64,000 bases of DNA from an uncultured Peptococcaceae bacterium (GTDB lineage Bacteria > Bacillota > Peptococcia > Peptococcales > Peptococcaceae): contig CABQBF010000001.1 in assembly GCA_902462325.1 (NCBI GenBank), positions 21,793-85,792 on the forward strand, read 5' to 3'. Below are positions 8,274-16,780 of the stretch, piece after piece; the first letter of the stretch is position 1; each line of letters begins with the position of its first letter. The position numbers and the translations under genes are program-made. Below the pieces are notes generated by a model. It was given only the letters and a program-made list of their open reading frames with translations. It did no database searches and was not told the DNA's origin.

Positions 8274-8735
8274 TTGCAGAATATGAATATCAGTCGCATG
8301 ACGGCGGCCATGTTTCGCACACGGCAGAGCATTTTGGCCCAGCGGCTGCAAAATGCCGAGCTAAACGGCGGGCAAACCGATTGTCTGTATATTATCGGGC
8401 GGCATGAGGGGCTCAGTCAGATGGAACTGACAGAGCGGTTGTTTAACAGCAAATCGGCGACAGCCAAGTCGGTGAAAGCGCTGATTGAAAAAGGTTATGT
8501 GCGCCGGGAGGCAGACGGGCAGGATAAGCGGCTCTGCCATTTATATTTAACCGAGAAAGGCCGCGCTATGGCGCCGAAGCTGCAGCAGCTTTATCAGGAG
8601 CTGGTAGCGCTGCATGTCAAAAATCTGACAGAGGACGAGGCGCAGCAACTGATTGTACTGATGGAAAAGGTTCTAGACGGGTTGCTGCAGGAAAAAGCAG
8701 CGCTGGAAAAAGGAACCGATCTTACATCAGAATAG
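8274..8735 (+). CDS. MarR-family transcriptional regulator
   Basis: A 153-residue winged-helix regulator, with the recognition region MELTERLFNSKSATAKSVKALIEKGYVRRE and the wing DKRLCHLYLTEKG. It heads an operon with a small membrane protein and a 14-helix efflux pump, so it probably represses a drug or metabolite exporter and itself. The TTG at 8274 is taken as start because GAGGAG lies nine bases upstream; the next ATG (8283) is too far away. The tandem operators in its promoter support autoregulation. Confidence 0.9.
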   Translation: MQNMNISRMTAAMFRTRQSILAQRLQNAELNGGQTDCLYIIGRHEGLSQMELTERLFNSKSATAKSVKALIEKGYVRREADGQDKRLCHLYLTEKGRAMAPKLQQLYQELVALHVKNLTEDEAQQLIVLMEKVLDGLLQEKAALEKGTDLTSE

Positions 8736-8743
8736 CACAGGGT

Positions 8744-9130
8744 GTGCATGAAAATGAAAAAACAACAAATCCTAAATGGATGAAACGATTGAAGCTATTG
8801 CACTTATTGGGCATGATGCTTTTGTGTACAGGCTTATTGGGTGCCAGTGCAGCCTGGCTAGGGCCCGAACTGGACCAACAGTTGATAACATTTTTCACCT
8901 TGCAGTTTACCCGCAACGGCGGCATTTTGCTGCTTGCTACCGGACTGATTTATAATTTGTTCACCGGTTATGGCTTCAAACGGCTTTGGATTGTGCTGAA
9001 ATGGATTGCCACCGTGCTGCTCATTGCCGTCAGTGTAGGATTGCGATCCTCTGCTGTGGTACTGCCCATACAGCTTTCCCTGTTGGCGGTGATTATGGTG
9101 CTGTCCGTCTATAAATGGCAGGGCCGATAA
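8744..9130 (+). CDS. Small multi-pass membrane protein of the MarR-efflux operon
   Basis: A 128-residue protein with about four hydrophobic segments (around residues 18-38, 48-68, 77-95 and 100-122) separated by short charged loops. I do not recognise its family. It lies nine bases after marR and just before the efflux pump, so it is probably co-expressed and may assist the transporter. The GTG start at 8744 has a weak ribosome-binding site; the ATG at 8780, just before the first membrane segment, is an alternative. Confidence 0.65.
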   Translation: MHENEKTTNPKWMKRLKLLHLLGMMLLCTGLLGASAAWLGPELDQQLITFFTLQFTRNGGILLLATGLIYNLFTGYGFKRLWIVLKWIATVLLIAVSVGLRSSAVVLPIQLSLLAVIMVLSVYKWQGR

Positions 9131-9213
9131 AGCAACGGGCTATCTCTTTTCAAAAAATTGCAGAACATGATATAGAAACCGTGTGAGAAAAAATCCTTTC
9201 AGGAGGGGCATAA

Positions 9214-10656
9214 ATGAAAAAACCGAGTACAAGGCAAGAGATTTTTCAAAAACGATGGCTGATTTTTTTCGCTGTTGTGGTACAAACCTTTATTAGCTGT
9301 GTAGATCAGAGCAGCGTTAATGTGGCGCTGCCCAGTATGGCCGATGAATTGGGCGTGCACATGGCCAGCATTGAATGGGTGGTAACGGCCAACACGCTGG
9401 TCATCATCTGTCTGATTTTATTATTCGGCAAGCTGGGCGATACCATCGGCAAGGATAAAATATTTAAAACCGGTACTTTGGTGTTCATCGCCGGTTCGCT
9501 GTTGTGCGTACTGGCCGGCAGCTATCCTTTCCTGCTGATGGGCCGCATCATTGAAGGCATAGGATCTGCCGCCACCATGGCCAATAACCAGGGCATTATT
9601 GTGCAAACCTTTCCGCTGCACGAGCGGGGCAAAGCGCTGGGCCTTTCCGGCAGCAGCGTGGCCTTAGGCTCTATGGTGGGCCCGTCCTTGGGCGGCTTGA
9701 TTGTATCCTATTTTAACTGGAACGCTATTTTCGCCATGAATATTCCTGTGGCGCTGCTTTGCTTTATTCTGTGCTGCTGCTATTTGCCCGACATGTCTAC
9801 CGGCAAAAAAGAAAAAACAGATCTCCGCGGCGCGGCGCTGTTTATCGTGATGATTTTCTGCGTGTATGGCGGCGTGAAGCTGCTGCAGGCTGGCGGCAGC
9901 TATTATCTGTATTGCCTGCTGCTGCTGGCTGTGGCGCTGATTTTTGGCTATGGCTTTTTGCGCTGGGAAGCGAAGCAGGGGAATGCTATGCTGGATATCC
10001 GAATGTTTCACAATAAATTATTTGCCGTCAGCGTATTCTGCGCCTTCCTGTCCTTTTTTGCCATCGCCGGACATAACTTTATTCAGCCCTTTTATCTGCA
10101 AAAGGTGCAGATGCTCAGCGCCGCGCAGACAGGGCTTCTGATGATGGCCTACTCGCTGACCATGTGCATTGTAGCGCCCTTCAGCGGACAACTGTCCGAT
10201 AAAATCGGCTCCGAATTTCTCTGTTTTGTAGGGCTGTGCATCATTACAGTGGCGTTATTGATTTTATCGACCTTGGGCGTCGATACATCGTTATTGGTAT
10301 TCCTGGCAGGCTCCATTACGATGGCCGTGGGCATGGCCATGTTCCAGTCGCCCAACACATCGCTGATTATGTCCACCGTACAGAAACATCAGACCGGCGT
10401 AGCTGGCAGCATCAATGCGCTGGCCCGCAATTTAGGGATGGTATTTGGAATTTCCCTGTCCACCGTTCTTTTATATAATGTCATGAGCGGTCAATTAGGC
10501 TACACCGTCATGAGCTTTGTCGAAGGCGAAGAGCAGATCTTTGTAACGGCGATGCACTGGGTGTACCGCTTTATGGCCTTTATCAGCGCAGTAGGCGCCG
10601 TTCTGACCGGCTTGCGCTGGAAAAACCGAAAGGAACATGAACAGGAACAAGCATAG
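9214..10656 (+). CDS. MFS efflux transporter, DHA2 (14-TMS) family
   Basis: A 480-residue major-facilitator protein. The motif FGKLGDTIGKDKIFK matches the MFS loop-2 motif A, DQSSVNVALPSMADEL matches the DHA2 first-helix motif, and GPSLGGLIVS matches motif C of drug:H+ antiporters. Length and helix count fit the 14-helix EmrB/QacA group. It is preceded by AGGAGGGG and lies downstream of marR, so it is probably an inducible exporter of a toxic small molecule. The substrate is unknown. Confidence 0.92.
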   Translation: MKKPSTRQEIFQKRWLIFFAVVVQTFISCVDQSSVNVALPSMADELGVHMASIEWVVTANTLVIICLILLFGKLGDTIGKDKIFKTGTLVFIAGSLLCVLAGSYPFLLMGRIIEGIGSAATMANNQGIIVQTFPLHERGKALGLSGSSVALGSMVGPSLGGLIVSYFNWNAIFAMNIPVALLCFILCCCYLPDMSTGKKEKTDLRGAALFIVMIFCVYGGVKLLQAGGSYYLYCLLLLAVALIFGYGFLRWEAKQGNAMLDIRMFHNKLFAVSVFCAFLSFFAIAGHNFIQPFYLQKVQMLSAAQTGLLMMAYSLTMCIVAPFSGQLSDKIGSEFLCFVGLCIITVALLILSTLGVDTSLLVFLAGSITMAVGMAMFQSPNTSLIMSTVQKHQTGVAGSINALARNLGMVFGISLSTVLLYNVMSGQLGYTVMSFVEGEEQIFVTAMHWVYRFMAFISAVGAVLTGLRWKNRKEHEQEQA

Positions 10657-10685
10657 AGAAAAACAATAGAAAAAGATGTATCGAA

Positions 10686-10729
10686 AAACAGTCTGGCAAA
10701 AGGCGTATCCATTTGTGCCAGACTGTTTT
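10686..10729 (+). terminator. Intrinsic terminator of the MarR-efflux operon
   Basis: ACAGTCTGGCA pairs with TGCCAGACTGT, flanked by A and T runs, ending in TTTT. Confidence 0.85.
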
Positions 10730-10788
10730 CATACGTGCGCCAAGGATAGCCATTTGGGTGCGGGAAAATCCGTAAAGCAACAAAACTG

Positions 10789-10817
10789 TTGATAAACAAA
10801 GCTGAAACCGCTACAAT
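10789..10817 (+). promoter_or_regulatory. Promoter of the prmA-rsmE operon
   Basis: TTGATA (10789-10794), a 17-bp spacer and TACAAT (10812-10817) lie about 60 bp upstream of a small ORF and 146 bp upstream of prmA. Confidence 0.65.
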
Positions 10818-10875
10818 AGAAGCAGAAAAAATTGCAGAAGACCATTGTTCAGGCGAACAGAGAAAGGAGTCCGGC

Positions 10876-10977
10876 ATGGGTGAACTGATTGCAGTATTAC
10901 TGGATTTTTTGAGTACCATCATAGCATGGGGAAAGGCTTTCTGGGAAGGAGACGAGGAAGAACATGGATTGGATTGA
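10876..10977 (+). CDS. Possible 33-residue hydrophobic small protein upstream of prmA
   Basis: An ATG at 10876 follows a strong AAAGGAG ribosome-binding site by six bases. The product has one hydrophobic segment (LIAVLLDFLSTIIAWG) and then an acidic tail. Its stop lies 14 bp inside prmA, so translation could be coupled to prmA. I know no named family. It could be a small membrane protein or simply a coupling leader; the strong RBS is the main evidence. Confidence 0.45.
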   Translation: MGELIAVLLDFLSTIIAWGKAFWEGDEEEHGLD

Positions 10978-11902
10978 AATAAAAATGGAAGTGCAGGACC
11001 GCAACGCGGTGGAGGGCATCTCCAATATGCTGACAGAAATGGGCACCGGCGGCGTGATGATTGAGGACCCGCAGGCTATCGCCGATTACGCCGAAAGCGG
11101 GCAGTGGGACGCCCACGAATTCAGCGACGAATTGCTGCACCGCAAGGAAATCTATATCAAATCCTACTTGCCGCAGGATGAAAACCTGATGAACCGCATT
11201 GAGCAAATTATTATCGAGCTGAACGAAATTGAAACCCGCATGGACTTAGCGCCCACCCGCGTAACCTACAAGCCCGTGCAGGAGGAGGATTGGGCCAACG
11301 CCTGGAAGGTCTATTTTAAGCCGGAACGCATCGGCAAAAAAACAGTCATCAAGCCCACTTGGGAGCAGTATGACAAGCAGGACGGCGATTTAATCATTGA
11401 AATCGACCCCGGCATGGCCTTTGGCACCGGCAACCATGCCACCACAGCCTTGTGTCTGCAAATGCTGGAGGACTATGTGCAGCCCGGCATGGATGTGATG
11501 GACGTGGGCACCGGCAGCGGCATTTTGGCAGTGCAGGCAGGATTGTTAGGCGCAGCCTCGGTGCAGGCCATGGATTACGATACAGTAGCAGTGTCCGCCG
11601 CCACCGAAAACGTAGCGCTCAACGGCCTGCAGGATAAAATTTCCGTTTGCCAGAGCGACTTGTTGGCGCAAGCCAAAGGACAAGCCGATATCATGGTAGC
11701 CAATATCATCGCCGATATCATTATCCGCCTGACGCCAGCGGCCAAAGAGTATCTAAAAGGCCCCAAACTATTTATTTCCTCCGGTATCATCGACACCCGC
11801 AAGGAGGATGTGCTGGCAGCGCTGGCACAGAACGGTTTCGCGATTGTCGAAGTGCGGGAAAGCGCCGGTTGGGTGGCCATTGCCGCCCGCTATGAGGGCT
11901 AA
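10964..11902 (+). CDS. prmA: Ribosomal protein L11 methyltransferase
   Basis: PrmA trimethylates ribosomal protein uL11 using S-adenosylmethionine. The 312-residue protein has the N-terminal L11-recognition domain (about 1-95) and a Rossmann methyltransferase domain with the SAM loop MDVGTGSGILAV, the EIDPGMAFGTGNHATT motif and the VANIIADII motif. Length and architecture are typical. It precedes rsmE with a three-base gap, a common arrangement of the two modification genes in Firmicutes. Confidence 0.96.
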   Translation: MDWIEIKMEVQDRNAVEGISNMLTEMGTGGVMIEDPQAIADYAESGQWDAHEFSDELLHRKEIYIKSYLPQDENLMNRIEQIIIELNEIETRMDLAPTRVTYKPVQEEDWANAWKVYFKPERIGKKTVIKPTWEQYDKQDGDLIIEIDPGMAFGTGNHATTALCLQMLEDYVQPGMDVMDVGTGSGILAVQAGLLGAASVQAMDYDTVAVSAATENVALNGLQDKISVCQSDLLAQAKGQADIMVANIIADIIIRLTPAAKEYLKGPKLFISSGIIDTRKEDVLAALAQNGFAIVEVRESAGWVAIAARYEG

Positions 11903-11905
11903 GCC

Positions 11906-12652
11906 ATGAGACGTTTTTTTGTAGCGCCGGAAGCGGTGCAGGGCAATACCATTTCCTTTGACGGCGAACTGGCTCACCACATGGGCAAAGTGCTGCGGCT
12001 CACCACCGGCGAGCAGGTGACGGTCTGCACCGGCGATGGCGCAGCCTATGTGGTGGAATTGCAGCAATTCAGCAAAAATGCTATCAACGGCGTTATTTTA
12101 CAGCGCATGGAAAACCAGCAGGAAACCGCTGTGCAGGTGGTGCTGTATCAGGGGATGCCCAAGGGCGAAAAATTGGAGCTGATTATTCAAAAATGCACCG
12201 AGTTAGGCGTTAGCGCCATTGTTCCTGTCGAAACCAGCCGTTCCGTGGTGCGTTTAGACAGCGGCAAAGCCGCCAAAAAAACAGAGCGGTGGCAAAAAAT
12301 CGCCCAGGAAGCCAGCCAGCAATCCAAACGGGTGCAAGTGCCCACCGTTGGCCCCTATTTGCAGTGGAAGCCCTTTTTGCAGCGCATCCAGCAGGACGAC
12401 GGCCTTACCATCATCTTTTGGGAAGACGAACAGACCCAAGGGCTCAAGCAGCTCTTACAACAACTGCCCCAACAACCGCAGAAAATCAACCTGATTGTCG
12501 GCCCTGAAGGTGGTCTGTCGACTGAAGAAGTAGAACAACTGCGCCAAGCAGGCGCCGTCAGCGCCAGCTTGGGCAAACGCATCCTGCGCACCGAAACAGC
12601 GGGCGTGGTGGGGGTAGGGGTAGTGCTCTACCAGTTTGATGAGCTAGGCTGA
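11906..12652 (+). CDS. rsmE: 16S rRNA m3U1498 methyltransferase
   Basis: RsmE methylates N3 of U1498 in the 16S rRNA decoding region. This is a 248-residue SPOUT-class enzyme, with an N-terminal PUA-like domain (MRRFFVAPEAV, HHMGKVLRL) and a C-terminal knot with IVGPEGGLSTEEVE and LGKRILRTETA, the SAM-binding motifs of the family. The stop codon immediately precedes a 126-bp palindromic element that probably also terminates transcription. Confidence 0.95.
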   Translation: MRRFFVAPEAVQGNTISFDGELAHHMGKVLRLTTGEQVTVCTGDGAAYVVELQQFSKNAINGVILQRMENQQETAVQVVLYQGMPKGEKLELIIQKCTELGVSAIVPVETSRSVVRLDSGKAAKKTERWQKIAQEASQQSKRVQVPTVGPYLQWKPFLQRIQQDDGLTIIFWEDEQTQGLKQLLQQLPQQPQKINLIVGPEGGLSTEEVEQLRQAGAVSASLGKRILRTETAGVVGVGVVLYQFDELG

Positions 12653-12777
12653 TGGGCATATTAAATTTCCGTATAGCTGCGTTGTTTTGCAAACGGCTAG
12701 CTCGCATACTCGTATGTATAGCCTCGCGTCGCCGTTTGCAAAGCCGCCTTGCTCTACGAAAATTTTCTAATGCCCAT
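12652..12777. repeat. 126-bp imperfect inverted-repeat element
   Basis: The outer ends ATGGGCAT (12652-12659) and ATGCCCAT (12770-12777) are exact inverted repeats. The arms continue with imperfect complementarity, including TTTGCAAACGG on the left and CCGTTTGCAAA on the right, and the centre holds CATACTCGTATG. The whole folds into one long hairpin starting at the rsmE stop codon. It looks like an interspersed palindromic or MITE-like element that may double as a terminator. No second copy lies in this window. Confidence 0.7.
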
Positions 12778-12801
12778 GATGAGGACGTGTCTTTTTCCGC
12801 T

Positions 12802-13026
12802 TCACATTTTGGCCTTGCGTACGTTAGATATAAAAAAATAAAGCCGTGAGCCCAGATATAAACAGGGTCCACGGCTTTTTGTATGATTTGCATCGTACCA
12901 ATACTGTCCTTCAATGGCGCTTATCAGTAAATTCTCATCACGAATACCAGCAATACAACGGTTATCTCGTACTAGATTTTTATGAACTTCCATCACATAA
13001 TTAAACTTTACAGTGAAATCAGTCAT
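12802..13026 (-). pseudogene. Truncated Doc/Fic-type toxin remnant
   Basis: The first about 45 residues match the start of Doc toxins: VMEVHKNLVRDN, then GIRDENLLISAIEG, where intact proteins continue to the HPFxDGNKR catalytic motif. Here the homology stops after QYWYD and the remaining residues are read from a terminator hairpin, giving only 74 residues against about 125. The catalytic motif is missing, so the toxin is almost certainly dead. Its ATG overlaps the stop of the upstream antitoxin-like ORF. Confidence 0.65.
12838..12883. terminator. Bidirectional terminator hairpin
   Basis: AAAGCCGTGAGCCC pairs with GGGTCCACGGCTTTTT around an 11-base loop. A and T runs on both sides let it work on both strands. 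It lies within the broken end of the Doc remnant. Confidence 0.8.
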
Positions 13027-13169
13027 GATAAAAGCTCTATTTCTTTGGCATTGTATTTGTAGGCGTCTTCGTATGCTTTTAACGCTTGGATTTTAACGAT
13101 TAAATCTTCTTTTTCCTCAGGTGTTGTGGCCTTTTTTAAGGCGGCCATCAATTCATCATAGTGGGTTAT
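13023..13169 (-). pseudogene. Antitoxin-like ORF lacking a standard start codon
   Basis: On the minus strand an open frame of about 48 residues (containing YDELMAALKKATTPEEKED) ends in TGA overlapping the Doc ATG. A textbook ribosome-binding site AAGGAGGG (13184-13177) lies seven bases before ATA at 13169-13167, where an ATG is expected; the first in-frame ATG is at 13148. This suggests ATG to ATA decay, or use of a rare start. Assignment as antitoxin rests on its position before Doc and its size. Confidence 0.4.
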
Positions 13170-13342
13170 GGGGATTCCCTCCTTTATGACTAAGTATAGA
13201 GGAATCGAGAGGTTTTTGCAAGAAGCGGACGGAGGATTGTGATGATGGATTATAATAAATTATCTTCGCAGCGCCAGCTTCATAAAAATTTTCCCAATTA
13301 TAAAGCGAAACATCTTCCAGAGAGTAAAAACGATATGGCGGC

Positions 13343-13384
13343 AAAAAAGGTGTTCCTTTCGTCGATTGACGTTGGGACACCTTT
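13343..13384 (-). terminator. Intrinsic terminator of the TauE-like gene
   Basis: On the minus strand AAGGTGTCCC pairs with GGAACACCTT and is followed by a run of T residues. Confidence 0.8.
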
Positions 13385-13389
13385 CTATT

Positions 13390-14109
13390 TCACCGTATAA
13401 TCAGGATAAAGCCGTAAATCAGCATGATGGCGTACACGATATTTTTCAGCCGCTGGGGATTCATGTGGTTCAGCAGTTTGTTGCCCAGATAAATGCCCGG
13501 CGGGATGGCTAGCAGGCCAATGGCCGAGTAGTGGACGGCGGCCGGTGTAACCAGGCCGTTCATGTAACGGATGGCCAACAGGAAGATTTCGGTAACGGCA
13601 AACCAAGCCTGCACGCTGGCGGTATAGCGGCGCACGTCGTTGCTGACGGTGAGCAGATACAGCACGATTGGAGGCCCACCGACACAGAACAGGCTCTCCA
13701 GGGTGCCGCTTAAAGCGCCGGCAATAAAGCCGTTGCGTTTGGTGGGCTGGATGCGGATTTTTTTCTGAAAGAAGATAAAATACAGGCTCAGCAAAATCAG
13801 CACAACGCCCAGCACTTTTTTGATAGAGCCGTCCTCCACTGTACTCAGCAGCCGCACAGCGAAGCAACTGGCGATAAAATAGCTGATGAAGGTTGGCACA
13901 ATCCACTTCCACACGATTTCCTTATGCATACGGATGGCATTGATGGCGGTAAAGGCCAGTGTGAGCACCGTCACGCATACTGTGGCGCAGGAATAGGTAG
14001 GCATCAGCAATGGAAACACCATAATGGTGATGATGCCAAAGCCAAAGCTGGTGGAGGTGTGAATGGCGGTGGCGATAAAGGTGACCAGTAAAAGAATGGC
14101 AATGGACAT
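13390..14109 (-). CDS. TauE/SafE family (DUF81) membrane exporter
   Basis: A 239-residue integral membrane protein with about eight hydrophobic segments. The N-terminal helix pattern SFGFGIITIMVFPLLMP and the repeat FIAGALSGTLESLFCVGGPPIVLYLL are characteristic of the TauE/SafE (sulfite exporter) family. Known members export sulfite, sulfoacetate or related organic anions. The gene is divergent from a LysR regulator, which probably controls it. It lies next to the microcompartment operon, but on the other strand, so a functional link is only possible. Confidence 0.85.
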   Translation of the reverse strand: MSIAILLLVTFIATAIHTSTSFGFGIITIMVFPLLMPTYSCATVCVTVLTLAFTAINAIRMHKEIVWKWIVPTFISYFIASCFAVRLLSTVEDGSIKKVLGVVLILLSLYFIFFQKKIRIQPTKRNGFIAGALSGTLESLFCVGGPPIVLYLLTVSNDVRRYTASVQAWFAVTEIFLLAIRYMNGLVTPAAVHYSAIGLLAIPPGIYLGNKLLNHMNPQRLKNIVYAIMLIYGFILIIR

Positions 14110-14307
14110 GACAAGCAGACTCCCTTGGGAAAAAATTGATTGATGGATGCACTCTTGTATCTAAAAGAAAGAAGTGCTATACTAAAATACATACGACGAT
14201 TTTAATTTATACTAATATTCTATGAATTCGCTGAAAGAACGGCGCCTGCTGTTTTGGCCGGTGCATTTACCTGTATTGCTCAGCTTTCAGAAAAGGAGGA
14301 ACACGTT

Positions 14308-15210
14308 ATGCGCATCGATCAGCTAGCCGCATTGGTGGAGGTTGCCAAATCCGGCTCGATTAATTCTGCGTCTAAAAAACTGCATGTTACACAGCAAAGC
14401 CTAAACAAATCACTGAAAAGTCTGGAAAATGAAATGAATTGTCATTTGCTGGACCGCACCAAGAAAGGAATTCGTCTGACTGCTGACGGTGAGAAGGTGC
14501 TCAGCGCCGCCCAGGATATTATCAGCCGCTTAAATAAGCTGGAACGGGAATTAAATTTAAAACAGCATGCCGATACTTCGCTGCACGGCAATTTGAATGT
14601 CAACTTGTCGCCTATGTTGAATATCTCGGTTCTTCCTGTGGCGTTTAAGGATTTTATATCCCATTATCCAGAAGTGAATTTATTTACGGCAGAACGCTAT
14701 CGGGATCAGATTTTGGAACGATGCTTAACCCATCAGGAGTTGGGCTTGTTGTGCGTATCGCCGCTGATTACTGAATTTTTTGACAATATTCCCGACGAGA
14801 TTGAGCTAATTCCTATGAAGCAGTACCCGATTTATGTAGCTGTCTCGGCTGGACATCCGCTGGCGGACCATAAATCGCTTTCGGTTAGCACGGTGGCCCA
14901 TTATCCCTTTGTGGTGTATGAGATTGGCGGCACCGGCGGCGTTCATGCTTTTCAAAAGCTGGGACATACCAAGGTGGCTTTATCCACCAATAACTACAAG
15001 CTGTGCGAAGAAATTCTGCGCAATGACACAGCCATTATGTACAGTTTTCCACCCTATCTGGAGCGCAATGTGTTCCCGACGCTTGTGCATATCCCCATTA
15101 AGGATAAGCAGGCGACCTTTACTATTTATGCTGCGCTGAATAAAAAGATGGATAAAAATCAGTTGTCGTTGGCGCGGGCGTTTATTCATGTATTTAACGA
15201 GTATCTATAA
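14308..15210 (+). CDS. LysR-family transcriptional regulator
   Basis: A 300-residue regulator with the N-terminal LysR helix-turn-helix (SGSINSASKKLHVTQQSLNK) and a periplasmic-binding-like effector domain. ATG 14308 is preferred to an upstream in-frame start because AAAGGAGGA lies directly upstream and the protein then begins MRIDQLAALVEVA. It is divergent from the TauE-like exporter across about 200 bp, the usual arrangement for a LysR activator and its target. Confidence 0.92.
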   Translation: MRIDQLAALVEVAKSGSINSASKKLHVTQQSLNKSLKSLENEMNCHLLDRTKKGIRLTADGEKVLSAAQDIISRLNKLERELNLKQHADTSLHGNLNVNLSPMLNISVLPVAFKDFISHYPEVNLFTAERYRDQILERCLTHQELGLLCVSPLITEFFDNIPDEIELIPMKQYPIYVAVSAGHPLADHKSLSVSTVAHYPFVVYEIGGTGGVHAFQKLGHTKVALSTNNYKLCEEILRNDTAIMYSFPPYLERNVFPTLVHIPIKDKQATFTIYAALNKKMDKNQLSLARAFIHVFNEYL

Positions 15211-15280
15211 AATACAGTAGGATTATAGCACATCCTTTTGGGTTGTGCAATATTGAACAAGTCGGTATACAATATGACAG

Positions 15281-15306
15281 AAAGCGGTGCTGGCAGCCGC
15301 TTTTTT
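15281..15306 (+). terminator. Terminator after the LysR gene
   Basis: AAAGCGG pairs with CCGCTTT around a short loop and ends in six T residues. Confidence 0.7.
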
Positions 15307-15757
15307 GTATCGCCGACGGCGCCGAAAAACCGCCGAATTATGGCGCGAAAAAGGGGCGGTATTGCTGCAGCACAAGGAAAAGCATGCTCCAGAATTACCC
15401 TGAACGGAAAAGTTGAAAATAAAGCATTGATACAACTAGAAGTGGCAAAGAATAAATTGCAAAAGGCTTGCTCAGGCAGTATACTTAAAATATAATAAAT
15501 TTATAGTATTATATCATGCAAGCATACTGCCGTAGGGCGTTCATAAAAGGATTTTCGACAATCTATTCTATCTTTTCACCGGATATCGGCTATATCATTT
15601 TGATTGTGTCAAAATGGGGCGTTATCTGATAAAATGAAAGGGAACAATCTTAACGTCGTACAGGCAAGCGCTGCAATTTTTTTATGTTTTTGCTGGTCAA
15701 AGCCAGCGCCAGGCTGGCGATTGTCTGTAAATTCTGAATTGCAGGTGAGTTGAAACT
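15307..15757. other. Leader and promoter region of the microcompartment operon
   Basis: About 450 bp without a credible gene. An extended -10 (TG at 15627-15628, TAAAAT at 15630-15635) lies about 120 bp upstream of the first shell gene; no good -35 accompanies it, so activation by a regulator is likely. Further down, GCTGG and CCAGC segments (about 15691-15716) can form a small hairpin before the RBS. No EutVW-type antiterminator site or cobalamin riboswitch was recognised. Confidence 0.45.
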
Positions 15758-16102
15758 ATGGAAGAAAAGCAGCGTATTATTCAAGAGTATGTGCCTGGCA
15801 AGCAGGTGACTTTGGCGCACATCATTCCCAGTCCGGTGCCTTCGCTTTATATGAAGCTGGGCTTGGTAGATGCGGAGGGGGCAATCGGCATCTTTACCAT
15901 TACGCCGACGGAAGCGGCGATGATTGCCGCCGATGTGGCTTCTAAGGCTGCTGATGTTGATTTGGGTTTGGTAGACCGGTTTAACGGCAGTTTGGTGATT
16001 ACCGGTGACGTGGCTGCTGTGGAGGCTGCCATGCAGGAAGTGTTGCACGTACTTTGCGGGCAGATGGGCTTTACCGCCGCTGCAGAGCTGACCAGAAGCT
16101 GA
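15758..16102 (+). CDS. eutS: EutS/PduU-like circularly permuted BMC-H shell protein
   Basis: A 114-residue hexameric microcompartment shell protein. The start [18 protein letters not shown] closely follows Escherichia coli EutS, as do [27 protein letters not shown] and [22 protein letters not shown]. EutS and PduU proteins carry a six-stranded barrel plugging one side of the hexamer; their transport role is unclear. It is the first gene of the BMC operon. Confidence 0.93.
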   Translation: MEEKQRIIQEYVPGKQVTLAHIIPSPVPSLYMKLGLVDAEGAIGIFTITPTEAAMIAADVASKAADVDLGLVDRFNGSLVITGDVAAVEAAMQEVLHVLCGQMGFTAAAELTRS

Positions 16103-16112
16103 GGTGGCAGGC

Positions 16113-16589
16113 ATGGCAAAAAAAGAAGGCCCCAAACGGGCTATCCTCATAGGTCGCTCAACGGCTGGTAAGACAACCATGTGCCAGTATATTTCCCAGG
16201 AGGAACTGCAGTATCACAAAACGCAGACGGTGCAGGTCATTGACGAAAGGTTAATCGACACGCCCGGTGAGTATTTGGAGAGCAGACGGTTTCGCGGCTC
16301 ACTGACAACGACGGCTGCCGACGCCGATATTATCGTGCTGGTGCAAGACGCTACCGAAAACGGCACCATGTTTTGGCCGGCCTATTCTTCTATGTTCGCT
16401 AAGCCGGCGATCGGTGTGGTGACCAAAAGCGATATTGCCACGGAAAAGCAGATTGACACAGCGAAAAAGTATTTGACCATGGCCGGTGCTCAAAAATTAT
16501 TTGTGACCAGCAGCGTGGCAGGCACAGGCTTTGATGAATTTCTGGAATATCTGGACTATCCTCGGCGGGAGCAAAGCACAGAAGCGTAA
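16113..16589 (+). CDS. eutP: EutP/PduV-like GTPase of the microcompartment operon
   Basis: A 158-residue Ras-like P-loop protein. GRSTAGKTT is the Walker A loop, DTPGEY the G3-like motif and TKSD the G4 guanine motif. EutP/PduV proteins associate with BMCs, possibly for positioning or acetate-kinase-like activity (reported for EutP). ATG 16113 is preferred over GTG 16104 because GAGGTGG lies just upstream. It follows eutS with a ten-base gap. Confidence 0.9.
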   Translation: MAKKEGPKRAILIGRSTAGKTTMCQYISQEELQYHKTQTVQVIDERLIDTPGEYLESRRFRGSLTTTAADADIIVLVQDATENGTMFWPAYSSMFAKPAIGVVTKSDIATEKQIDTAKKYLTMAGAQKLFVTSSVAGTGFDEFLEYLDYPRREQSTEA

Positions 16590-16780
16590 ATTGGTTTATG
16601 GCTGCCCATTCCGGCTGATCGGTCTGTCCCGGCAGACAGTCGGGCGGTATGTGGCGGATATAAGATATCAGATAAAAAGATGCAGGAGGTGGTCGCCCCA
16701 ATCGTACAATGGACTGCATGGTGAAATTGGACATGATAGAAACAAAATAAGAAATTTTGAATGTCCGATGGAGGTGAAAT

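Noticed and set aside
13156..13380. Minus-strand open frame between the antitoxin-like ORF and the TauE terminator
   Set aside because: It contains the antitoxin RBS and a terminator and has no similarity to a known protein.
15238..15495. Open frame between the LysR gene and the BMC operon
   Set aside because: It crosses the LysR terminator and encodes a low-complexity basic peptide with no RBS.
16590..16780. Hidden gene in the 190-bp gap after eutP
   Set aside because: No frame has a good start and RBS; only a small CTGTC/GACAG hairpin was seen.
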